The notes under the pieces: model-generated
What the model saw: only the letters and a program-made list of their open reading frames with translations
Database searches by the model: none
What the model was told of the DNA's origin: nothing
Shown: piece after piece, positions 35,378-43,169 of the stretch
Numbering within the stretch: the first letter of the stretch is position 1
Layout: each line of letters begins with the position of its first letter
From: an uncultured Prevotellaceae bacterium
Lineage (GTDB): Bacteria; Bacteroidota; Bacteroidia; Bacteroidales; Bacteroidaceae
Reading direction: 5' to 3'
Assembly: GCA_900314985.1 (NCBI GenBank)
Contig: OMXL01000005.1
Span: 87,220-151,219 of the forward strand
DNA length: 64,000 bases
Program-made: the position numbers and the translations under genes

Positions 35378-35713
35378 ATGACAAAAGAAGAACAAATGTA
35401 CAGAGAGGAGCGGCAGCTGAAAGCAATAGTGAAATGCAATCTGATGACGACGGACTGTGTGACAACGGGGACACTGGCACGACGGCTGAAGATGAAGGCC
35501 AGCGAGCTGTACCGTAAACTGAAGGAGCGCAAGATCCTGTACCACAGTGACGGCATGTGGATGCTCATGCCGGAATACACGGGTCTTGGCCTGTTGCGCT
35601 ACCGCTACACCTTATACTATACGCTGCAGGGAGAGAAGAAGCTCCGCGTATATCCTGTGTGGACGAAGGGTGGCGTGGAGTTCGTAACATCAACCCTCGA
35701 ACAGCCTCGGTAA
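35378..35713 (+). CDS. Phage antirepressor KilAC-like protein
   Basis: 111 residues. The segment MTTDCVTTGTLARRLKMKAS followed by ELYRKLKERKILYHSDGMWM is a winged-helix pattern close to the C-terminal (KilAC/ANT) domain of phage antirepressors, and the strand-rich end (LYYTLQGEKKLRVYPVWTKG, GVEFVTS) fits the wing. It comes first in a cassette with VapE-like, amidase, HU and smalltalk genes, well known in Bacteroidota genomes but of unknown role. Probably a DNA-binding regulator. The 461 bp after it hold no gene but a set of inverted repeats. Confidence 0.7.
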   Translation: MTKEEQMYREERQLKAIVKCNLMTTDCVTTGTLARRLKMKASELYRKLKERKILYHSDGMWMLMPEYTGLGLLRYRYTLYYTLQGEKKLRVYPVWTKGGVEFVTSTLEQPR

Positions 35714-35871
35714 GTGAATAAACAAAAACAAGAAAAAACTCTCACTTCAGTATGTCGGACTTATAGTCCTTACAAGATGTGAGCCGCCTATTCTTCCTTG
35801 TAAGCAAGCTTACAGATAAGAATATCCACCTCTCATCTTTGTCTCTTACAGAGCCATTACATACTTCGTGA

Positions 35872-36139
35872 GCAAAAACACCGATTGTTTCACAATCTAA
35901 AAAACAGGCTGCGCAAGCAATATCAACATATAATTGCCATTAATCGATCATATAATTTATCATTAATTACTGCGTACAACGATTTTTTAGGCTTGAAAAG
36001 CCGGTGTTTTTGCTTTTGGGTGTTTATAATAACGATAGTTATGTGATAAGGGCTATGACTTGGCGTAAGAACTCGTTCTTAAAGACAATGGCATAGCACT
36101 TAGCACAAGAGCTCTGAAGGAGCGACAAACACCCAAAAG
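35872..36139. repeat. Overlapping long-range inverted repeats ahead of the VapE-like gene
   Basis: GCAAAAACACCG (35872-35883) is matched by CGGTGTTTTTGC (36002-36013), and the next bases CTTTTGGGTGTTT (36013-36025) are matched by AAACACCCAAAAG (36127-36139). Both are perfect. The region between is AT-rich (35930-35970). It fills the 461-bp gap 35714-36174, where no gene is visible. Confidence 0.8.
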
Positions 36140-36174
36140 TGTTTTTCCTGTTTTTGTCAAATTATAGATGATGT

Positions 36175-37461
36175 ATGAAAGACAAGGAGAAGAAGAAGGA
36201 GGCGAGGGCGGATAGAAAACCTAATTGGCAGGAGGTGTATGCCACGGTGGAAGACATCCAGCAGTACCTGGACGAGAGGGTGATGCTACGCTTCAATGTG
36301 GTGACGCACCAGACGGAGGTACACTGGTTGACGGACTGGGGCGACGACCTCAGCAAGCCGCCAGAGTGGGAACGCATGAACGACCGCATAGAGAACACGC
36401 TGTGGAAGGACCTGTCGAAGCAGAAGCCGGTGCGCATGCGTGACCTGCAGTATGTCATCGGGTCTGATTATGTGGCGGAGTATAACCCCTTCGCCTTCTA
36501 TCTGGAGCACCTGCCGCCCTGGAACGGCAACGAGGACCATATCCTTGGACTGTCGCTGTCGGTGATGGTGAAGGGTGACACCGACGAGCAGTTCCTCTTT
36601 GCGGAGTACCTGAAGAAGTGGCTGGTGGCGATGGTGGCGTCGTGGATGGACGACCGTGTGGTGAACAACGTCATGCTGGTGCTCATCGGCGAGCAGGGCT
36701 CGTATAAGACCACCTGGTTCTCCCACCTGCTGCCGCCACCCCTCAGGGAGTACTTCTATACCAAGACCAACAGCGGCATGGTGTCGAAGGACGACCTGCT
36801 GGTGCTGGCGCAGTACGGACTGGTATGCTGGGAGGAGTTGGACAGCATGCAGCAGAAGGAGCTGAACAAGCTGAAGGCGGCGATGACCATGCCCACCATC
36901 AATGAGCGTGCTGCCTATGCCCACTACCACGAGAACCGTCCGCATATCGCGTCGTTCTGCGGCACAGGCAATAATGTGCAGTTTCTGTCTGACCCGACGG
37001 GAACGCGCCGCTGGCTGCCCTTCGTGGTGAAGTCGATAGAGAGCCCCCTGACGTCGCCCTTCGACTACGAGGGCATCTATTCGCAGGCCTACGCGCTCTA
37101 CCGCCAGGGCTTCCGCTACTGGTTCGACAAGGACGAGATTCTCCGCCTGTCGCAGCATAACCAGCAGTTCGAGACACCGCGTCTGGAGGTGGAGCTGATA
37201 CAACAGTACTTCCGTATTCCGCAAGGTAAGGAGCCTGGCGAATTCATCAGCGTGGCTATGGCTTTGCAGGTGGTCGGTGCCAATATCACACAGAAGCTAA
37301 GCAGTGTGATGATAGGACGCGCCTTTAGGGAACTGGGCTTCCAGGCAAAGACTGCCCATAACATCCGCGGCTATATCGTCGTGCGTCGTTCGGCTGAAGA
37401 GATGCGTGCCATGCGTCAACAGATGGCCAATACAGATACAGATGATACGGTTATTTTCTAA
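36175..37461 (+). CDS. VapE/VirE-like P-loop protein
   Basis: 428 residues. Residues ~70-330 form the VapE/VirE ATPase region: LVLIGEQGSYKTTWFSHLLP has a Walker A-like GEQGSYKT, then LVCWEELDSM (Walker B-like) and FCGTGNNVQFLSDPTGTRRW with the arginine-rich sensor region. The C-terminal ~100 residues resemble DUF3874. Such proteins are related to superfamily 3 helicases/primase partners of phages and islands. Codons are clearly more G+C-rich than in the surrounding genes, a sign of transfer. Its last codons (37429-37448) are partly complementary to the period-9 array just downstream. Confidence 0.85.
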   Translation: MKDKEKKKEARADRKPNWQEVYATVEDIQQYLDERVMLRFNVVTHQTEVHWLTDWGDDLSKPPEWERMNDRIENTLWKDLSKQKPVRMRDLQYVIGSDYVAEYNPFAFYLEHLPPWNGNEDHILGLSLSVMVKGDTDEQFLFAEYLKKWLVAMVASWMDDRVVNNVMLVLIGEQGSYKTTWFSHLLPPPLREYFYTKTNSGMVSKDDLLVLAQYGLVCWEELDSMQQKELNKLKAAMTMPTINERAAYAHYHENRPHIASFCGTGNNVQFLSDPTGTRRWLPFVVKSIESPLTSPFDYEGIYSQAYALYRQGFRYWFDKDEILRLSQHNQQFETPRLEVELIQQYFRIPQGKEPGEFISVAMALQVVGANITQKLSSVMIGRAFRELGFQAKTAHNIRGYIVVRRSAEEMRAMRQQMANTDTDDTVIF

Positions 37462-37469
37462 AGACTCTT

Positions 37470-37497
37470 CGCGTACCTATGTGTACGCAGGTACGCG
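37470..37497. repeat. Perfect hairpin CGCGTACCT...AGGTACGCG
   Basis: Nine-bp stem with a 10-nt loop that itself contains GTAC, directly after the VapE-like gene. Confidence 0.8.
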
Positions 37498-37514
37498 TAG
37501 ACTTTTATGTTTTT

Positions 37515-37541
37515 ATCTGTATTATCTGTATCATCTGTATT
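37515..37541. repeat. Period-9 array ATCTGTATT
   Basis: Three units of ATCTGTATT/ATCTGTATC, partly complementary to the end of the VapE-like gene (AATACAGAT...GATAC); can pair with it in RNA or single-stranded DNA. Confidence 0.75.
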
Positions 37542-37581
37542 TTTCTAGTCAATAACAAACACAACCAAACACAAAGACACT

Positions 37582-38034
37582 ATGAATAAACAAAATGACA
37601 TTCAATTATCAGAACACTTTTCTTTAAGTGAGTTTACCAAGAGTATCACTGCCGAGCGCCTCGGCATCGACAACAAGCCAGGCTACGAGCAGGTGCTGGC
37701 CATGCGACGCCTGTGCCGCGAAGTCCTGGAGCCCCTGCGACAGCACTACGGCCAGCCCATCCGCATCACCAGCGGCTACCGCTGCGAGGAGCTGAACCGA
37801 GCAGTGGGTGGCGTAGGCCGCTCACAGCACATGCTGGGCGAGGCTGCCGACCTGAGCGTTCCCAACGAGCAGGTGGCTCGCGACTGGTTCCAGTGGATTG
37901 TCCGCAACACGAACTTCGACCAGATGCTCTTCGAGCACAGCAGTCGCATGCGCAACCGCTGGCTGCACATCTCGTGCCGGTGGAACCGTAAGCGCAACCG
38001 CCACCAGGCCATCTTTAACTACAAAGCCCGGTAA
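37582..38034 (+). CDS. Peptidase M15-type (D-Ala-D-Ala carboxypeptidase-like) protein
   Basis: 150 residues without a signal peptide. The motifs RITSGYRCEELNRAVGG, SQHMLGEAADLS and WLHISC give the zinc ligands His and Asp of M15 enzymes and the final His. Phage endolysins of this group cut peptidoglycan peptides. In this cassette the position is usually taken by a lysozyme or amidase-like gene. With no export signal of its own, release would need another factor. Confidence 0.87.
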   Translation: MNKQNDIQLSEHFSLSEFTKSITAERLGIDNKPGYEQVLAMRRLCREVLEPLRQHYGQPIRITSGYRCEELNRAVGGVGRSQHMLGEAADLSVPNEQVARDWFQWIVRNTNFDQMLFEHSSRMRNRWLHISCRWNRKRNRHQAIFNYKAR

Positions 38035-38069
38035 TACAGCTGATACGGGAGCGAGACAGCTGTAGTAGC

Positions 38070-38131
38070 ACCACAGATACAGCTAATACAGACGCGTATT
38101 AGCTGTATTTTTTTGCATATTAGCTGTATTT
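38070..38131. repeat. AGCTAATACAG inverted repeats
   Basis: ACAGCTAATACAG with matching CTGTATTAGCTGT-like sequences (CGTATTAGCTGTATT, CATATTAGCTGTATT). The core TAATACAGA is shared with the 21-bp tandem repeat at 15964-16068. Confidence 0.65.
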
Positions 38132-38285
38132 CCGCATTCACATTATTTAACGTGACGCCGTGGGGGAAAACCTTGGAATCCGGGCTAAAATTTAGTACCT
38201 TTGTAGTGTTGAAAGTCGACAATCAGCACAAAAGCTAAAGGCTAGCGGCCAAAAGCCACATTATTAACTAAAAATTCAAATCATT

Positions 38286-38726
38286 ATGAGTGTATTATTC
38301 AGATTGCATCAGGATCAGAGTCATGGAACCGCCCGTAGTGGCAAGTGGTATGCCCGTGCCGTACCCATCGGCGTCATCAACACCCGTGGCCTGGCAGAGA
38401 TTATCCAGCGTAACTGTACCGTGAAGCGCTCGGACGTCATGGCCGTCATCGAGGAGCTGGTGGAGGTCATGAAGGACCAGATGCAGGACTCCAAGCGTGT
38501 GAAGCTCGACGGCTTCGGCTCGTTCAAAATCGGCCTGAACTGCAAGGGCGCCCGCTCTGCCAAGGCCTTCACCATCACCGACAACATCGAGGGCATGCAC
38601 GTGGTATTCACCCCCGAGCGTAGCCACGACCAGGCTGGCAACCGCGTGAAGCAGTTCCTGCACGGCGTGAAGTGCGAAGAGCTGCCTGAGAACAAGGTCA
38701 GCAAGGACGAGGAGGGCGGCGATTAA
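38286..38726 (+). CDS. HU-family DNA-binding protein
   Basis: 146 residues. It follows the pattern of Bacteroidota HU-like proteins: a short N-terminal extension (MSVLFRLHQDQSHGTARSGK), the helical dimer part (LAEIIQRNCTVKRSDVMAVI), VKLDGFGSFKIGLNCKGA (the beta arm base) and a modified end (VVFTPERSHDQAGNRVKQF) with an acidic tail. It probably bends or coats element DNA. Part of the VapE/M15/smalltalk cassette and similarly G+C-rich. Confidence 0.88.
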   Translation: MSVLFRLHQDQSHGTARSGKWYARAVPIGVINTRGLAEIIQRNCTVKRSDVMAVIEELVEVMKDQMQDSKRVKLDGFGSFKIGLNCKGARSAKAFTITDNIEGMHVVFTPERSHDQAGNRVKQFLHGVKCEELPENKVSKDEEGGD

Positions 38727-38768
38727 ACATTAACAAAAACCTGAAAAACAAAGGCAGTGAGAAAATCT

Positions 38769-38874
38769 GCGTCATCTGCGTTATCTGCGAGAGAATAACT
38801 ACTCACGCGAGAAGTCAATATCTCCCAGAGCCATGTTTTTCAATCTCTCGCAGATCTCACGGATCTCGCAGATA
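38769..38874. repeat. Inverted pair of period-9 arrays before smalltalk
   Basis: Three units of ATCTGCG(T/A)(C/T/G) on the left (from ~38769) face three complementary CTCGCAGAT-type units on the right (ending ~38872), about 50 bp apart, so a long imperfect stem can form upstream of the smalltalk gene. Confidence 0.8.
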
Positions 38875-38967
38875 GGCGCAGCCTGTTTTTTGAGGTACGA
38901 AGTACCAAACTTTAGAAAAGGGTTTTCAAGGTTTTGGTTCAAAAACAACAAAGAATTGTATTTAGGT

Positions 38968-39063
38968 ATGAAAAACAAGGAATTTTGGAAGACGGTGATT
39001 CAGGTCATCGTGACGGTGCTGACGGCACTGACCACCACGCTGGGAGTATCCAGCTGTATGTAA
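38968..39063 (+). CDS. Smalltalk-family small membrane protein
   Basis: 31 residues: MKNKEFWKTVIQVIVTVLTA followed by LTTTLGVSSCM. One membrane helix covers most of the chain. This form (MK..FWKT.I.V...V.TAL...LGV) is the Bacteroidota 'smalltalk' family, thousands of short proteins next to HU-like and amidase genes, with unknown role. The length and its position after the HU gene decide the start; a longer frame from 38833 is unlikely because it would begin inside the inverted repeat. Confidence 0.85.
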   Translation: MKNKEFWKTVIQVIVTVLTALTTTLGVSSCM

Positions 39064-39109
39064 ACAAGAAGGGCGCAAAGGGGTTTGACTCCTTTGTGCC
39101 CTTCATTTG

Positions 39110-39183
39110 TAGCGGGACCCAGGATTGAACTGGGGACCTCATGATTATGAATCATGCGCTCTAACCAGCTGAGCTATCCCGCC
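39110..39183 (-). tRNA. tRNA-Met (anticodon CAT)
   Basis: 74 nt on the minus strand: acceptor GGCGGGA/TCCCGCT (first pair G-U), D arm GCTC/GAGC, anticodon stem CATGA/TCATG with loop TTCATAA (anticodon CAT), T arm CCCAG/CTGGG with TTCAATC, discriminator A. CCA is not encoded. It lacks initiator features (C1-A72 mismatch, three G-C pairs in the anticodon stem), so elongator Met, or Ile with modified C34. Confidence 0.93.
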
Positions 39184-39275
39184 ATCAATTTTGTTAAGCG
39201 GGTGCAAAGGTACAATAAAGTTTTTAATTACCAAAACTTTTTTCTAAAAAATCCTTTGTTTTCCATTTTTTTTTG

Positions 39276-39283
39276 TACTTTTG
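39276..39283 (+). promoter_or_regulatory. -7 promoter element for the START-like gene
   Basis: TACTTTTG, 44 nt before the ATG. Confidence 0.6.
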
Positions 39284-39326
39284 CAGTGTCAAACTGATGA
39301 TATTGACCACCTAAAACAGAAAAATT

Positions 39327-39728
39327 ATGCAAAAACTGACAATTGAATATCCCCTGGCAACGAACTCTCCCAAGATTGTTTGGGACATGATTAGCAATGC
39401 CGCTGGCATGCAGAAATGGCTGGCAGACAAAGTGGTAGAGGAAGACGATGACATCATGACCTTTACATGGGGACAGCCATGGACAGAACGCGATACTAAG
39501 CAGTCACGCATCCTGAACAAAGAGAAATTCGACCATATCCGTCTGATGTGGGACTACCACGAGGACACACCCGAGGCCTACTGGGAGCTGCGCATCGCCC
39601 AGAGCGACGAGACGGGTCACCTGAGTCTGCTGATTACGGACTATGCTGCTGACGACGACGAGGCTGCCGACCTGCGTGGTATCTGGGACGAGAACCTGGA
39701 GCGGCTGCACCGCGTCAGTGGACTCTAA
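39327..39728 (+). CDS. START-like (SRPBCC) domain protein
   Basis: 133 residues. The pattern LEYPLATNSPKIVWDMISNA-like start (IEYPLATNSPKIVWDMISNA), MQKWLADKVVEEDDDIMTF and the long C-terminal helix (DLRGIWDENLERLHRV) agree with small Bacteroidota START/AHSA1-like proteins. These bind hydrophobic ligands or act as chaperone cofactors; the role here is unknown. The gene is followed by an element with palindrome GCTTCAGCGC/GCGCTGAAGC and then lptF/G with its own promoter. Confidence 0.8.
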   Translation: MQKLTIEYPLATNSPKIVWDMISNAAGMQKWLADKVVEEDDDIMTFTWGQPWTERDTKQSRILNKEKFDHIRLMWDYHEDTPEAYWELRIAQSDETGHLSLLITDYAADDDEAADLRGIWDENLERLHRVSGL

Positions 39729-39731
39729 GGC

Positions 39732-39761
39732 GCTTCAGCGCTGGCGCTGAAGCTAGTGATT
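39732..39761 (+). repeat. Palindrome-CTAGTGA element after the START-like gene
   Basis: Ten-bp stem GCTTCAGCGC/GCGCTGAAGC (39732-39753, 2-nt loop) followed by TAGTGATTAC; a short version of the palindrome-heptad elements at 41767 and 43020. Confidence 0.75.
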
Positions 39762-39835
39762 ACCTTTGACCCTAGGTCAACTTACTCTCGTTCGAGAAAA
39801 CCCCAAATATTTTTGGTTTTCTTCTCACTTATTCG

Positions 39836-39843
39836 TAACTTTG
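39836..39843 (+). promoter_or_regulatory. Promoter of the lptF/G-ribBA genes
   Basis: TAACTTTG with TTTG at 39812-39815, 20 nt apart; 12 nt before the ATG. Confidence 0.7.
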
Positions 39844-39854
39844 CAGGCTGAAAC

Positions 39855-41765
39855 ATGTTTCGGATAAAGAAGTTAGACATATTTATTGCCAAACAGTTCG
39901 GTTTGCTGTTTTTGGCGGCCTTCGTCATCTGCCAGTTTGTGCTGATGATGCAGTTCCTTTGGCGTTATGTAGATGAACTCATCGGAAAAGGCCTGTCCAT
40001 GGAAATCCTTGCGCAGTTCTTTTGGTACATGGGAATCATGCTGATGCCCCAGGCCTTCCCATTGGCCATCCTCCTCTCGTCGCTCATAGCCTTTGGAAAC
40101 CTGGGCGAGAGTTCGGAGCTGACAGCCATCAAGGCCGCAGGCATCTCGCTGATGCAAGCCATGCGCTCGCTCATCGTCATCACCATCACCATAGCCTGCA
40201 TCTCGTTCTATTTCCAGGAAGTCATAGGTCCACGAGCCTTTATCTCCTTCCAACACCTGCTCATCTCTATGAAGCAGACCAACCCTGAGGTGGAGATTCC
40301 CGAGGGTATCTTCTATGACGGCATCCCCAACGCCAACCTCTACGTGCAGAAGAAAGACCTGGACCGTGGCGTGCTCTATGGCATCATGATCTACCGTATG
40401 AATGGCAGCTACGAGGATGCTGCCGTCATCCTGGCCGACTCAGGACGCATGCAACCCACTGCCGAGAAGAAGCACCTGCTGCTGACGCTGTATAGCGGTG
40501 AGTGGTTTGAGAACATGCGCCAGTCGAACATCAGCGTTAATGCTAATGTGCCCTATCGTCGCGAGACCTTCTCGACCAAGCAGATACTCCTCGACTTCGA
40601 TAGCGGATTCAACATGACCGAGATGGGAGGTATCAGTGCCGATGCCCGTTCCAAGGGACTCAGCCGCATCGTCCACGACCTCGACTCCATACGTGAGTTT
40701 AACGACTCCGTAGGTCACCAGAACTACCGAGAGGCCAAGATGCTGACCTTCCTGAGACCAGATTTGTCGAATAGCGACTCCACAAAGGTAGCGCAAGACG
40801 TCACAGGACGCAGCGAGCTCTTCGACTCCCTCTATGCCGCACAGAGTGCAGAACAGAAGCAGCGTATCGTGACACAGGCCATGAACGACGTGCAGACCAC
40901 GATAACGAATATGGACTATAAGGCAGAGTGGGCCTACTGGCTCAACCGCGAAGAGCGCATGCACATGATGGAAGCCATCAACAAATTCACCCTCTCGCTG
41001 TCGTGCATCATCTTCTTCTTTATCGGAGCCCCCCTGGGCGCCATCATCCGCAAGGGAGGTCTCGGTGTGCCCGTCATCATCTCTGTCATCGTATTCATCG
41101 TGTTCTACATCCTTGACAATACGGGCATGCGCATGGCCCGAATCGACGAGTGGACGGTATGGTTTGGCAAGCTGCTAGGCACCGCAGTGCTCTCGCCCAT
41201 AGCCATCTTCTTCACCTACAAGGCCAACAAAGACTCTACGGTCTTCAACATAGACCAATACAAGACCATCATGATGCGCCTGTTGGGACTGCGCACTAAG
41301 CGCAGCATCTCGTCGAAGGAGGTCATCATCGAGGAGCCGCACTACGCCGAGGACAGTACCCGGTTGTCTGTAATCGGACAGCAGGCCACCAATTATATGC
41401 AGACGCACAAGCTGCTGCGCTGGCCCAATCCGATAGAGGTATTCTTCCGTCCTGGCGACGACCAAGAGATAGCCACGCTCAACGACGCACTCGAGACAAC
41501 CATCGAAGACCTCACAAACTCGCGCGACAAGCGTGTCATTATGTTACTGAACCGCTATCCCGTGATAGCACCACACGCCCATACACGTCCTTTCCGACGC
41601 AAGTGGCTGAACATCATCACGGGACTGTTCCTGCCCACCGGCATTATCTTCTATGTACGCATGATTCGCTTCCGCTTCCGTCTATATAAAGACCTGCAGC
41701 ACATTCTGCGTACCAACGGCAAACTGATAGCACGAATTAGCGAGCTATATATAAATAAGGTATAA
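39855..41765 (+). CDS. LptF/LptG-family LPS export permease
   Basis: 636 residues. The N-terminal helices (QFGLLFLAAFVICQFVLMMQF, FWYMGIMLMPQAFPLAILLS) and the conserved cytoplasmic loop GESSELTAIKAAGISLMQAM are typical of LptF/G. A large periplasmic beta-jellyroll part (~150-350) and further helices (~375-460) follow, then a long cytoplasmic C-terminal extension with another hydrophobic stretch, as in Bacteroidota members. These proteins pull lipopolysaccharide from the inner membrane into the Lpt bridge. ribBA follows after a palindrome-heptad element. Confidence 0.9.
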   Translation: MFRIKKLDIFIAKQFGLLFLAAFVICQFVLMMQFLWRYVDELIGKGLSMEILAQFFWYMGIMLMPQAFPLAILLSSLIAFGNLGESSELTAIKAAGISLMQAMRSLIVITITIACISFYFQEVIGPRAFISFQHLLISMKQTNPEVEIPEGIFYDGIPNANLYVQKKDLDRGVLYGIMIYRMNGSYEDAAVILADSGRMQPTAEKKHLLLTLYSGEWFENMRQSNISVNANVPYRRETFSTKQILLDFDSGFNMTEMGGISADARSKGLSRIVHDLDSIREFNDSVGHQNYREAKMLTFLRPDLSNSDSTKVAQDVTGRSELFDSLYAAQSAEQKQRIVTQAMNDVQTTITNMDYKAEWAYWLNREERMHMMEAINKFTLSLSCIIFFFIGAPLGAIIRKGGLGVPVIISVIVFIVFYILDNTGMRMARIDEWTVWFGKLLGTAVLSPIAIFFTYKANKDSTVFNIDQYKTIMMRLLGLRTKRSISSKEVIIEEPHYAEDSTRLSVIGQQATNYMQTHKLLRWPNPIEVFFRPGDDQEIATLNDALETTIEDLTNSRDKRVIMLLNRYPVIAPHAHTRPFRRKWLNIITGLFLPTGIIFYVRMIRFRFRLYKDLQHILRTNGKLIARISELYINKV

Positions 41766-41766
41766 C

Positions 41767-41816
41767 GGGCTGAAGCCCTAGTGGATAACGAATAGTGAAT
41801 AACGAATAGTGAATTA
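41767..41816 (+). repeat. Intercistronic palindrome-CTAGTG-heptad element, lptF/G to ribBA
   Basis: Palindrome GGGCTGAAGCCC (41767-41778), one base after the stop codon, then CTAGTGG and alternating units ATAACGA and ATAGTGA of period 7, up to the ribBA start region. Confidence 0.85.
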
Positions 41817-41822
41817 ATATAT

Positions 41823-43034
41823 ATGGAACTACTGAAACTGAATAACATCGAGGAGGCCCTTGAGGACTTCAAGGCCGGCAAATTCGTCATCGTGGTTGAT
41901 GACGAAGACCGTGAGAACGAAGGCGACCTCATCTGTGCCGCCGAGAAGATCACACCAGAGATGGTGAACTTCATGCTGAAGAAAGCCCGCGGCGTACTCT
42001 GCGCGCCAGTGACCATCAGCCGTGCAGAAGAGCTGAGCCTGCCCCACCAGGTACAGGACAACACCTCGCTGCTGGGCACGCCCTTCACGGTGACGGTTGA
42101 CAAGATAGAAGGCTGCACCACGGGTGTCTCTGCCCACGACCGCTGCGCCACCATCCGTGCGCTGGCCGACCCCACATCGACGGCCGAGACCTTTGCCCGT
42201 CCCGGACACATCAACCCGCTATATGCGCAGGACAATGGTGTTCTGCGCCGTTCAGGCCATACTGAGGCCGCCATCGACCTCTGCAAACTCTGCGACCTGC
42301 AACCCGTTGGTGCCCTCATCGAGATTATGAACGAGGACGGTACCATGGCACGCATGCCAGAGCTGCAGGCGTTCGCCAAGGAATACGATCTGAAGATAAT
42401 CACCATCAAGGATCTTATAGCCTACCGCCTGAAGAAAGAGTCGCTCATTGAGATTGGCAACAGTGCCGATATGCCCACCAAATACGGTCACTTCCGACTG
42501 GTACCATTCCGTCAGAAGTCGAACGGTCTGGAACACATGGCCCTGATCAAGGGTGAGTGGAAAGAAGACGAGCCCGTACTGGTGCGCGTACACTCCAGCT
42601 GCGCCACGGGCGACATCCTCGGTTCTATGCGTTGCGACTGCGGCGAGCAGTTGCACAAGGCCATGGAGATGATTGAAAAGGAAGGCAAGGGCGTGGTGAT
42701 CTATATGCAGCAGGAAGGCCGCGGCATTGGTCTGATGAACAAGATTGCCGCCTACAAGTTGCAGGAGCAGGGCATGGACACCGTAGAAGCCAACGTACAC
42801 CTGGGCTTCAAGCCCGACGAACGCGACTACGGCTGCGGTGCACAGATGCTGCGCCACCTGGGCATCCACAAGATGCGCCTGATGACCAACAACCCCACCA
42901 AGCGTGTCGGTCTGGAGGCCTACGGTCTGGAGATTGTCGAGAACGTACCCATCGAGGTAACGCCCAACGAGTACGACTACCGCTATCTGAAGACCAAACA
43001 GGAGCGCATGGGACATACGCTTCACTTGAAGTGA
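41823..43034 (+). CDS. ribBA: Bifunctional 3,4-dihydroxy-2-butanone-4-phosphate synthase / GTP cyclohydrolase II
   Basis: 403 residues. N-terminal RibB half (~1-200) with [11 protein letters not shown], and C-terminal RibA half with zinc cysteines in [20 protein letters not shown] and the QQEGRGIGL motif. It supplies both branches of riboflavin synthesis from ribulose 5-phosphate and GTP. The last codons and TGA stop lie inside a palindrome (43020-43036) that begins a heptad array, so the natural end of the protein (HLK) is made by the repeat. Confidence 0.96.
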   Translation: MELLKLNNIEEALEDFKAGKFVIVVDDEDRENEGDLICAAEKITPEMVNFMLKKARGVLCAPVTISRAEELSLPHQVQDNTSLLGTPFTVTVDKIEGCTTGVSAHDRCATIRALADPTSTAETFARPGHINPLYAQDNGVLRRSGHTEAAIDLCKLCDLQPVGALIEIMNEDGTMARMPELQAFAKEYDLKIITIKDLIAYRLKKESLIEIGNSADMPTKYGHFRLVPFRQKSNGLEHMALIKGEWKEDEPVLVRVHSSCATGDILGSMRCDCGEQLHKAMEMIEKEGKGVVIYMQQEGRGIGLMNKIAAYKLQEQGMDTVEANVHLGFKPDERDYGCGAQMLRHLGIHKMRLMTNNPTKRVGLEAYGLEIVENVPIEVTPNEYDYRYLKTKQERMGHTLHLK

Positions 43035-43085
43035 AGCTAGTGATTAGTGATTAGTGATTAGTGAATAACGAATAGCTAAGAGTTA
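43020..43085 (+). repeat. Palindrome-CTAGTGA-heptad element overlapping the ribBA stop
   Basis: CTTCACTTGAAGTGAAG (43020-43036), then CTAGTGA and repeats of TTAGTGA, ATAACGA, ATAGCTA with period 7. Confidence 0.85.
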
Positions 43086-43133
43086 AGATATAATAAAAAG
43101 CCGCATTTCTTCGTGTTTCACGAATAAAATGCG

Positions 43134-43141
43134 TATTTTTG
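43134..43141 (+). promoter_or_regulatory. -7 promoter element for the aminotransferase gene
   Basis: TATTTTTG, 29 nt before the chosen ATG. Confidence 0.55.
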
Positions 43142-43169
43142 CATGCTAATTTTTACACAAAGCAATAAT

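Noticed and set aside
36286-37224. 312-codon minus-strand frame opposite the VapE-like gene
   Set aside because: His/Leu/Val-rich shadow caused by high G+C at third codon positions of the real gene.
39110-39183. Integration site with duplicated tRNA 3' end
   Set aside because: I looked for a second copy of the tRNA-Met tail near 35.2-36.2 kb and saw none, so att borders are not claimed.
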